NCBI GenBank assembly: GCA_946887085.1
Contig: CAMPKG010000198.1
Span: 1-6,356 of the forward strand
Length of the DNA stretch: 6,356 nt
Source of the DNA: an uncultured Sphingobacteriales bacterium
GTDB lineage: Bacteria; Bacteroidota; Bacteroidia; Chitinophagales; Chitinophagaceae
Reading direction: 5' to 3'
This document shows, in pieces, positions 1 through 4,968 of the stretch (position 1 is its first letter; every line of letters begins with the position of its first letter). Position numbers and translations under genes: made by a program. Below the pieces are notes generated by a model. The model was not told the DNA's origin, did not search any database, and saw nothing but the letters and a program-made list of their open reading frames with translations.

Positions 1-1061
1 TCCACACGTTGACTGTAAGTGTAGAAATCACCAAAGGGCTGTACAAACCTGAAACCTGCCATCAGATTATTGTTGAATACAAATCCCAGATTCCCTTCGG
101 CAGCAATATTGGCATATGCGCCATCTATGAGGAAATATAACCCGGCGGATGGAGCGGCACCCGCGCCTACACGCAGCTTAAGCTCATCATTCAGCGGCTG
201 CGCCCACTGCAAACCCACGATGGCTCCAGCTATTCCCATCATTGCAGTTCCGTTGATGATGAAGCCCCCACGCAGGCCAAAATAAGGATACACACGAGGT
301 TCCCGCCTGTCGAAATGGAAGTCGGACTCGAACCGCAACATCAGTCCGTTGCCCACTTCATCGCTCTGAAGCTCGTGTGCTACTTCGTAGGCTATCGCCG
401 GCCCTATTGATACTCCAATCTCGCCGTTGGGCCTGCGCGCACGCATACGTTCCATCGATGTGCGGTCAGGGCGTTGCAGGCTTACCCTCAGATCGCCCAT
501 GAGCGACATGCTTTTGTATGCGACACTTGAATAGGTAAAGACGTTTTCGCGATAGGGAGCGAGTGGTAGTGACAGCCTTGCCCCGAGGGTTGCCCGGTCA
601 TTAAAAAGAAGCCCCGCTGCGTACTCCGTTACTACACGCGTTTGGTTGCCTTCGATATCATATACTATACCCGGGCCAACAAAAGCACCTGTTCGCAACT
701 GCACGCCCTTGCCTATTGGTGTCCGCCATTGTAACCCTAGCATGGGCAGCGCAAATTCGATTTCCTGGTGGTTTCGCACATAGCTAAATACCGATATCGT
801 ATCGGCCGACATTTTCGAGGTATAGGTGCGCAGCAAAGCTCTGATACCAGCCGAGAAGAACACCGGCTTCTTTCTCCCTATATTGATATCGCAACCAAAG
901 GCCCCGCTGAAACCGTCAAATGCTTCCACGCGTATACCGGGCAATGAAGCTGTGGCTTTTACTTTCGATACACCGACGGAGAAGCCGGCTTCAACAAGAG
1001 GCTGGCCGTTCGCAGTGGCCGCGCCAATGGCCATTGCGACTGCACCAAATAGAGTCCGCAT
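1..1061 (-). CDS. Outer-membrane beta-barrel protein with tandem-duplicated barrel domain (partial, C-terminus outside window)
   Basis: The minus strand reads open from an ATG at 1061 to the window edge, 353 codons without a stop; the end lies outside. Residues 1-19 look like a signal peptide (MRTLFGAVAMAIGAATANG), and the rest alternates polar and hydrophobic residues with many Gly, Tyr and Phe, as in outer-membrane beta-barrels. Two halves align: EAGFSVG (24-30) with EIGVSIG (214-220), DINIGRKKPV (58-67) with DFHFDRREPRV (248-258), GLQW (109-112) with GLQW (283-286), LLFND (151-155) with FVFNN (327-331), FTYS (175-178) with YTYS (347-350). The protein is therefore a tandem duplication of a roughly 170-190-residue domain. 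By that alignment about 20 more residues are expected past the edge. The frame is also open upstream to 1163, with a TTG at 1121, but the ATG gives the cleaner signal peptide. The gene follows the 189-residue secreted protein after 102 bases, in the same frame after its TAA. Function (porin, adhesin or assembly factor) cannot be told. Confidence 0.85.
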   Translation of the reverse strand, partial: MRTLFGAVAMAIGAATANGQPLVEAGFSVGVSKVKATASLPGIRVEAFDGFSGAFGCDINIGRKKPVFFSAGIRALLRTYTSKMSADTISVFSYVRNHQEIEFALPMLGLQWRTPIGKGVQLRTGAFVGPGIVYDIEGNQTRVVTEYAAGLLFNDRATLGARLSLPLAPYRENVFTYSSVAYKSMSLMGDLRVSLQRPDRTSMERMRARRPNGEIGVSIGPAIAYEVAHELQSDEVGNGLMLRFESDFHFDRREPRVYPYFGLRGGFIINGTAMMGIAGAIVGLQWAQPLNDELKLRVGAGAAPSAGLYFLIDGAYANIAAEGNLGFVFNNNLMAGFRFVQPFGDFYTYSQRV

Positions 1062-1163
1062 AGAGAAAAAGATTATGCTATACGCTAAGGCAATTGCCGT
1101 GCCATTTTTGAGATGTATCAATTCAACCCTTGCGCCGTTCGCTGCACTGGTGGCTGCGACGGG

Positions 1164-1733
1164 TTATTTTATAGGGCGGTTGTGCAGGTAGTCATTGGTG
1201 ATATTGATATGGGAGTTGTATTCATCGGCATATGCACCGATCACTATCATACTATGCCTTCCTATCACTTTATAAGTTGCTATGTCCAGGCGGTCCATAT
1301 TATACCATTCTTTTGAGGGGAAGCTCCATGAAACGAATTTTGCCATCCCGTCCACTCCCCAGCCTGCTGCTGCCGAATCTACAGCAGGCGGTCCGTATTG
1401 TTTACGCGCATGAGCCGCTATCCGTTGAAAACTATCCTGTGCCGCCGGACCAATGATAACGCGCATTTCTTTGGCCACCAGCCTGTCGCCTACAAAATAA
1501 AAATACAGGCGTGTTGCTCCCGGTTTGTGTATGGAATGCATACCGCAGCCGATAAAGTAGGTGCGGAATGGGCCCGTATCGGCGGTATCCTCTACTTTCC
1601 AGTTGCTGCGCACCATAGAGTCTACGTCGATCACCTTTGCATTTATGGGCAATGCCAGGAAAACCCCGGCCCGGTATTGTGCCCGGCACTCAGCGGCAAA
1701 CAACAGGAATAAAATAAGCGCAGCCCTGACCAT
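1164..1733 (-). CDS. Secreted hypothetical protein, 189 residues
   Basis: I do not recognise the family. The ATG at 1733 gives an N-terminal signal peptide: one Arg at position 3, a hydrophobic stretch (ALILFLLFAA, 5-14), and a likely cleavage after CRA at residue 18, leaving a mature start QYRAG. The frame extends three codons upstream to a TTG at 1742, but the ATG makes a complete signal peptide and is preferred. The mature part is a mixed alpha/beta globular domain of about 170 residues with Cys63 in IGCGMH, an aromatic-rich strand (RLYFYFVGDRL, 75-85), a helix at about 99-113 and a hydrophobic strand SMIVIGAYA (161-169). There is no membrane anchor and no lipobox, so a periplasmic or secreted location is inferred. 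It sits between a secreted protein (147 bases upstream) and the barrel protein (102 bases downstream), all on the same strand; co-transcription is possible. No TAnnTTTG promoter was seen just upstream. Confidence 0.75.
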   Translation of the reverse strand: MVRAALILFLLFAAECRAQYRAGVFLALPINAKVIDVDSMVRSNWKVEDTADTGPFRTYFIGCGMHSIHKPGATRLYFYFVGDRLVAKEMRVIIGPAAQDSFQRIAAHARKQYGPPAVDSAAAGWGVDGMAKFVSWSFPSKEWYNMDRLDIATYKVIGRHSMIVIGAYADEYNSHINITNDYLHNRPIK

Positions 1734-1766
1734 TGGTAACAATTTACCATTTTTTTCCGGGCGGAA

Positions 1767-1797
1767 TTTGACTTTTTGGCCGCAATGACTATCTTTA
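1767..1797 (+). promoter_or_regulatory. Bacteroidota-type promoter, plus strand, between two minus-strand genes
   Basis: TTTG at 1767-1770, then exactly 19 bases, then TATCTTTA at 1790-1797. This matches the known Bacteroidota primary sigma consensus (TTTG, 19-21 bases, TAnnTTTG) with one mismatch. It points rightward into a gap with no plus-strand gene of normal size, towards a terminator-like hairpin at 1835-1871. Start of transcription is inferred near 1803. Confidence 0.5.
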
Positions 1798-1802
1798 TAC
1801 CG

Positions 1803-1871
1803 ACATACGCATGTCGCATTTTAAGTGGTTTAAGAGGGAGCATAGATTCATCTTTGCTCCTTATTTTTTTT
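1803..1871 (+). ncRNA. Candidate small antisense RNA (about 69 nt)
   Basis: Inferred from three aligned signals on the plus strand: the promoter at 1767-1797, a short hairpin CGACAT-ACGC-ATGTCG (1801-1816, partly upstream of the inferred start), and an intrinsic terminator at 1835-1871. The transcript would be about 69 bases, antisense to the spacer between the 251- and 189-residue minus-strand genes, so it could pair with any mRNA covering both. The same stretch also opens a 52-codon frame from an ATG at 1811 to a TGA at 1967-1969 (beginning MSHFKWFKREHRF). Its second half is merely the complement of the 251-residue gene's 3' end, and it reads straight through the terminator, so an RNA is the better explanation. 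The exact 5' end is a guess within a few bases. Confidence 0.4.
1835..1871 (+). terminator. Intrinsic terminator, plus strand
   Basis: Arms 1835-1842 (AGGGAGCA) and 1855-1862 (TGCTCCTT) pair over 8 positions with one G-T wobble, and an inner AGA/TCT extends the stem. It is followed by A and then eight T at 1864-1871. On the minus strand the T run would precede the hairpin, so the element is oriented for plus-strand transcripts although both flanking genes are on the minus strand. Confidence 0.55.
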
Positions 1872-1880
1872 GGGGATATC

Positions 1881-2636
1881 CTACCGCACCACTTCCTTCA
1901 TCCCACACTGCAGTGAATGGATCAATCGCTCTGCTTCTTCAGGGGACAGATGCAAAAATGCATGCCTGAAAAATTTCAGTTCAAGGTTCTTGGGTTTTAC
2001 CTCTTCTCCCTGGAGGCGGGGATCGTGTGCGTAGAGCACTTCGATGCTTTTTACCGGTGTAGACAGCAGCTTGCTGAGCAAAGCCCTGTCGCCGGGCAAT
2101 GACTTCATTTTCTTTTTGGGTTTGCCCTTTTTATCTAGCTTCAACACTGGCATCGATCCGTCAACAACAATGATGAACGCCGGAATGATGAGGTATTGCG
2201 TATAGAACGGCTCATCATAGGTGTATGAACTGCCGTCAGCAAAACCTATAACACAGCGGCGGTGTACTATATCGCGGGGTTTGTCGTAGTACATAAAAGC
2301 ATCCGCATAGCGCGAGGGCACTTGTTTGCCTTCTATATACAGCTTCTCGCGGTCCTTCATCACCGTGAGCGCCCACTCAAAAGTTTGCGGCTGATCGAAT
2401 TTCAGGTGAATGGTACGTCCCCATAGCTCGTTCCAGTCTGGCTCGGGTTGCAACTCGGGAAAAGAATTGTATTTCTCCAGGTCGCGGATAAATACCTCAC
2501 GTTGTTTTTGCCGGTAGTACTCGGATGCATCCAGGTAGTACACCCCTTCTACAAGGCGAAACTGGTTTTGACAGTCCTGGGCAAACAGGCCGCCAAGCGG
2601 TAAGATCAACATCAGAAGCAGTCCTAATATTCTCAT
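1881..2636 (-). CDS. Secreted hypothetical protein, 251 residues
   Basis: I do not recognise the family. The ATG at 2636 opens a clear signal peptide (MRILGLLLMLILPLGGLFAQ) with cleavage expected after FA or FAQ near residue 19-20; the mature protein starts near QDCQNQ. No lipobox is seen. The mature part of about 230 residues is polar, with many Tyr, Trp and charged residues. Features seen: three cysteines besides none in the signal (Cys22, Cys128, Cys244), an aromatic strand region at 137-158 ending in a hydrophobic stretch LIIPAFIIVV, and a lysine-rich loop DKKGKPKKKMKS at 168-179. The phrase VKSIEVL (195-201) recalls the plug of TonB-dependent receptors, but nothing around it supports that. 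The last residues (SPEEAERLIHSL, 231-242) form a likely amphipathic helix. It is the first of three same-strand genes for exported proteins. Upstream, only a weak TACCTTGT at 2698-2705 is seen, without a matching TTTG. Confidence 0.85.
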   Translation of the reverse strand: MRILGLLLMLILPLGGLFAQDCQNQFRLVEGVYYLDASEYYRQKQREVFIRDLEKYNSFPELQPEPDWNELWGRTIHLKFDQPQTFEWALTVMKDREKLYIEGKQVPSRYADAFMYYDKPRDIVHRRCVIGFADGSSYTYDEPFYTQYLIIPAFIIVVDGSMPVLKLDKKGKPKKKMKSLPGDRALLSKLLSTPVKSIEVLYAHDPRLQGEEVKPKNLELKFFRHAFLHLSPEEAERLIHSLQCGMKEVVR

Positions 2637-2757
2637 CTTATCGACAATCCTGAGCTATAAGTTTTGCCTGGCGCGGCCATTTATCAATTAAGTGGATACA
2701 AGGTACGAAATTCCCGTGGTGTATATGCCTGATAATCATTACCGGGTGCATATTACT

Positions 2758-2785
2758 AAAAAAGCCGCACAACGACTTGCGCGGC
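2758..2785 (-). terminator. Distal intrinsic terminator, minus strand
   Basis: Arms GCCGC (2764-2768) and GCGGC (2781-2785) pair, and inside them CAA (2770-2772) pairs with TTG (2777-2779) around a CGAC loop with one mismatch. Read on the minus strand the hairpin is followed directly by six T (2763-2758). It lies about 170 bases beyond the DUF3606 stop codon and behind another terminator, and just upstream of the 251-residue gene, which it would insulate from upstream transcription. Confidence 0.65.
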
Positions 2786-2907
2786 CTTAGCCCAGCCCTT
2801 TTACACTATTACAGACAATCACAACGCTGAGCTTTAATATGTTTCCGCCTATAATATCTCAGAATCATGCCAGCATTCATTAGGGTCCTGTTAAAGGGAA
2901 GGAAGAC
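2786..2907. other. Intergenic stretch with no gene seen
   Basis: Together with the flanking terminators this is part of a 318-base gap (2637-2954) without coding potential. I saw no ORF with a signal or domain, no promoter of the TTTG/TAnnTTTG type on either strand, and no repeats between the two minus-strand hairpins. Confidence 0.5.
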
Positions 2908-2936
2908 AAAAATGCGCCGGACTGTGCCAGCGCATT
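2908..2936 (-). terminator. Intrinsic terminator of the DUF3606 gene, minus strand
   Basis: Arms 2927-2936 and 2911-2920 pair over ten positions (AATGCGCTGG with CCGGCGCATT on the minus strand, one T-G wobble) around a six-base loop. A T run made of the last arm bases plus 2910-2908 follows on the minus strand. The hairpin starts 18 bases after the DUF3606 stop codon, the expected place for its terminator. Confidence 0.75.
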
Positions 2937-2954
2937 CAATTCATTATACAGCCT

Positions 2955-3152
2955 TTATCGCTTTTTGTTTTTGATGTACTGCTGGATCTTCAGCCTGCTG
3001 TTGCCCACTTCTCGTATCGCATTTTCTACATCTTCCGTCGAGCAGTCCAGCTGCTCTGCCAGGTAACGCACTTCATGTTCCTGTCCGCCTGCCACACGTC
3101 GGCGGTCACTGCCGAGGTTGCGGTTGTCTCTTGGATTTTGCCTGTTTGCCAT
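2955..3152 (-). CDS. DUF3606 family small protein, 65 residues
   Basis: The translation from the ATG at 3152 begins MANRQNPRDNRNLGSDRRRV and carries the DUF3606 pattern at residues 26-60: HEVRYLAEQLDC, then STEDVENAIREVG, then NSRLKIQQYI. The family is known for an E-V-R-Y start, a helix with a conserved A-x-x-x-V-G, and a final helix, with total lengths of about 60-85 residues, so this one is full length. No biochemical function is established for it. The frame also has an ATG at 3206 (83 residues), but the extra 18 residues are not family-like, so 3152 is preferred. The N-terminus is strongly basic and the C-terminus ends KNKKR, compatible with nucleic-acid or membrane contact, though that is a guess. 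The gene stands alone, diverges from the plus-strand promoter at 3242-3272, and has its own terminator. I found no convincing promoter for it. Confidence 0.85.
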   Translation of the reverse strand: MANRQNPRDNRNLGSDRRRVAGGQEHEVRYLAEQLDCSTEDVENAIREVGNSRLKIQQYIKNKKR

Positions 3153-3475
3153 AACTACTATTTTCTCTAACAGCAAAAATTTCGTGCCCAAGATTCCCCG
3201 GCTCATCCGTTAGCGGCAATAATTTCTTAATCAAAATTTTATTTGCCACCGCCTCTTATTTTGCTACCTTTATATAGCACATGAAGCAGCGTGGTTTGCC
3301 CCGCATCGCTCCATTGCTTACGAAGCCGGATATTGTTTTTGTTTGTTCAGCCTGTTTGTATCTTTCTTAAGTCTGTAACAGTATTTCTACTCCGCAAGCG
3401 CTGATTATAATATGCTAAAGCCGAAAGCATTCCCAGGCCATGGGGTTCAATAGGCTCACTTAAAAAGCATAAGTT
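3153..3475. other. Divergent intergenic region with possible long leader
   Basis: This 323-base gap separates the minus-strand DUF3606 gene from the plus-strand 117-codon gene. It holds the promoter at 3242-3272 and, starting just after the predicted transcription start, a 29-codon frame (ATG at 3281, TAA at 3368-3370, beginning MKQRGLPRIAPLL). I saw no recognisable riboswitch fold, repeat or further gene. Confidence 0.4.
3242..3272 (+). promoter_or_regulatory. Bacteroidota-type promoter, plus strand, for the 117-codon gene or a leader
   Basis: TTTG at 3242-3245, then 19 bases, then TACCTTTA at 3265-3272, one mismatch from TAnnTTTG. Transcription would start around 3279, about 196 bases before the 117-codon gene, giving it a long untranslated leader. 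A second partial -7-like TATCTTTC at 3359-3366 has a TTTG only 17 bases upstream and is weaker. Confidence 0.5.
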
Positions 3476-3829
3476 ATGAGACAGGCGCCTATCGTTCACA
3501 ACTTACCCACAGATCCGCTCAGCAAAGGCGATGCAGCAAATATTGCCCTGGAATACTCATGGCTGGAGGGACAGACATACTACGAGGCGGACGAACCGCT
3601 GGGGACTGTCAAATGCGTGGCGGTAGCCCCGCACGATGCCATCAACAAATGGATCTTCCTCCACTACTATGCCGACTGTAAAGACCCATTGAAAGCGCTG
3701 AACTTCTACAAGGTACCATTCTTCGATGTGATACTGGTAGTGGAGAATGGCTTTAACGGCGGGCTCACTTACCGCAACCTCGGCGATTACATGCGCAGCC
3801 ACAATGTACAACACAGGCACACCGGCTAG
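3476..3829 (+). CDS. Hypothetical protein, 117 residues
   Basis: I do not recognise the family. The ATG at 3476 gives a soluble, compact protein with no signal peptide or membrane helix, probably cytoplasmic. Visible elements are a polar N-terminus (MRQAPIVHNLPTDPLSKGDA), a helix followed by aromatic residues (LEYSWLEGQTYYEADE, 25-40), a strand TVKCVAVAP (44-52), an aromatic stretch NKWIFLHYYADC (57-68), a hydrophobic strand FFDVILVVENG (82-92) and a short polar tail ending in HTG. The alternating strands suggest a small alpha/beta fold. Codon choice matches the neighbouring real genes, and the opposite-strand frame of 87 codons has no such character. It may have a long leader from the promoter at 3242-3272. 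Its TAG at 3827-3829 overlaps the stop of the small minus-strand frame at 3826-3936. Confidence 0.7.
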   Translation: MRQAPIVHNLPTDPLSKGDAANIALEYSWLEGQTYYEADEPLGTVKCVAVAPHDAINKWIFLHYYADCKDPLKALNFYKVPFFDVILVVENGFNGGLTYRNLGDYMRSHNVQHRHTG

Positions 3830-3936
3830 CGGTTTACCTGCTTCAGCTCTTTTTCGGTGAATGCACGTTTGCCATGCTTCCAGCCATTAACGAGCGCGTT
3901 TATCACCTCTATCACAAAAAACGTTATCAGGTTCAT
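3826..3936 (-). CDS. Possible small protein, 36 residues
   Basis: The frame runs from the ATG at 3936 to a TAG at 3826-3828. The product is a hydrophobic N-terminal helix (MNLITFFVIEVINALVNGW) followed by a basic, polar helix (KHGKRAFTEKELKQVNR). This ordered two-part design and ordinary codon use look more like a real gene than chance, and a purine-rich GGGGGAAA stands about 9 bases before the ATG. The stop codon is shared with the convergent 117-codon gene through one CTAG. The overlapping plus-strand frame (3874-4089) has no protein-like features. Such a peptide could be membrane-associated. No TAnnTTTG promoter is visible upstream, and at this length it cannot be told firmly from a chance frame. 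Confidence 0.4.
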   Translation of the reverse strand: MNLITFFVIEVINALVNGWKHGKRAFTEKELKQVNR

Positions 3937-4062
3937 CTTGTAAATTTCCCCCTATTGGCAACCAGTTCTGGTGACCGCCCTCAGCTATTTCCCCTGATCT
4001 TCGTCACCTTAAGGCCCGGTGTATCCGTGCTGGTGGGTATATACAAATACGGTAAAGACGGT

Positions 4063-4094
4063 ATTGGGCAACGGTCCGGCCAGGGGTAAGTTTG
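4063..4094 (+). promoter_or_regulatory. Bacteroidota-type promoter of the lipoprotein gene
   Basis: ATTG at 4063-4066, 20 bases, then a perfect TAAGTTTG at 4087-4094. Transcription would start near 4101, about 17 bases before the ATG at 4118. The promoter lies inside the longer frame that could begin at 4019, so it decides in favour of 4118 as start. Confidence 0.7.
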
Positions 4095-4117
4095 CCTTAT
4101 CAAAATCCCCCCGGTAT

Positions 4118-4906
4118 ATGAAAAAACTACTCACGGTCTTTACAGCCACCACATTGCTGTTTGGGGCCTGCAAAAAGAAAGATCAGCCCGATCCGAACCC
4201 CAGCCCTACGCCTACTCCCAGCGGTAAATACCTGACCAAAGTGAACTACTGGACAGTTAGCAGTAACACCGAAGTGACTATCCGCGCCATAGAAGTGAAC
4301 TCATCAGGCGATATTATGGCTATCAACACCTTCAGCACTGCAAACAAGCCGCTGCTGAAACTTACCACATTCTCAAAAGATGGTAACGGACGCATAGCTA
4401 CTGTGGAAGGCAAATTCCAGGATACAGGCGCGCGCAAATGGCAGTTCGACTACGACGCGACCGGCAATGTTGTCAAAACTACCTATACCGCCAGCGGTAT
4501 GGTGACTACCTATACGTACGCCTACGACAGCGACAACAGGCTTACCAAAGAAGAAACATCCGAGGTAGACAAACCTACCAGCATCGTATCCCGTACAACG
4601 TACACTTACAGCGGCACCAGCAAGAACCCCGCAACAAGCAAGCACGAAAGCCTGACTTTCAGCCCGGTGATGGTAACGGAGAGCAGTTTCACCTTTGATG
4701 GTAAGAAGAACCCCTATTCATCGCTGGGTAGCAACAGCAAAATGCTGTACTATCTCGACATGGGCGAATTCTTCACCGAGAATGTATCGGAAGAGAAGGT
4801 GAAAGACGGCAGTACTTACACCAACACCCACCAGTACAATTCCGACAACTACGCTATCTCAAAAGATGGCGGTAAAGGATCGGGCCTGAAGTTCTATTAC
4901 CAATAA
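4118..4906 (+). CDS. Lipoprotein with YD-like beta repeats, 262 residues
   Basis: From the ATG at 4118 the product starts MKKLLTVFTATTLLFGAC, a lipoprotein signal with the lipidated Cys at residue 18 (FGAC, a relaxed lipobox common in Bacteroidota). After it come KKKDQ and a proline-rich tether (PDPNPSPTPTPSG, 24-36), so an outer-membrane-anchored protein is inferred. The body (38-262) is almost all beta strands rich in Thr, Ser and Tyr, with repeated hairpins of the kind seen in YD/RHS-like Bacteroidota lipoproteins: WQFDYDATGNVVKTTYT (108-124), YTYAYDSDNRLTKEE (132-146), TTYTYSGTSKNP (160-171), SSFTFDGKKNPY (189-200), HQYNSDNYAISKD (238-250). A DUF4595-like assignment is possible but not proven. 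An in-frame ATG at 4019 would add 33 residues that destroy the signal peptide, and the promoter lies inside that extension. The gene is a single transcription unit with its own terminator. Ligand and role are unknown. Confidence 0.9.
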   Translation: MKKLLTVFTATTLLFGACKKKDQPDPNPSPTPTPSGKYLTKVNYWTVSSNTEVTIRAIEVNSSGDIMAINTFSTANKPLLKLTTFSKDGNGRIATVEGKFQDTGARKWQFDYDATGNVVKTTYTASGMVTTYTYAYDSDNRLTKEETSEVDKPTSIVSRTTYTYSGTSKNPATSKHESLTFSPVMVTESSFTFDGKKNPYSSLGSNSKMLYYLDMGEFFTENVSEEKVKDGSTYTNTHQYNSDNYAISKDGGKGSGLKFYYQ

Positions 4907-4930
4907 TCGAAAATCATAACAGCCCCTATA

Positions 4931-4963
4931 GAAAACCGGCCCCTGCGCCGGTTTTCCCTTTTT
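4931..4963 (+). terminator. Intrinsic terminator of the lipoprotein gene
   Basis: A perfect 10-base stem, GAAAACCGGC (4931-4940) with GCCGGTTTTC (4947-4956), closes a six-base loop and is followed by CC and TTTTT at 4959-4963. It begins 24 bases after the lipoprotein stop codon. On the minus strand no T run follows, so it probably serves the plus-strand gene more than the convergent dehydrogenase gene, whose stop is only 5 bases away from the T run. Confidence 0.85.
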
Positions 4964-4968
4964 AAACA

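Noticed and set aside
1062..1163. Read-through or fusion of the 189-residue gene and the barrel gene, since both are in the same frame
   Set aside because: A clear TAA at 1166-1164 ends the first, and the barrel has its own signal peptide after its ATG, so two separate genes explain the data.
826..1191. Plus-strand frame of 121 codons over the start of the barrel gene
   Set aside because: It is opposite a minus-strand frame that has a signal peptide and duplicated barrel motifs; the plus-strand product is low-complexity and has no recognisable feature.
3961..4008. Inverted repeats ACCAG-TT-CTGGT (3961-3972) and GGTGAC/GTCACC (3970-3975, 4003-4008) as operators
   Set aside because: They are short, one with a 27-base loop, and lie over 50 bases upstream of the lipoprotein promoter; chance is likely.
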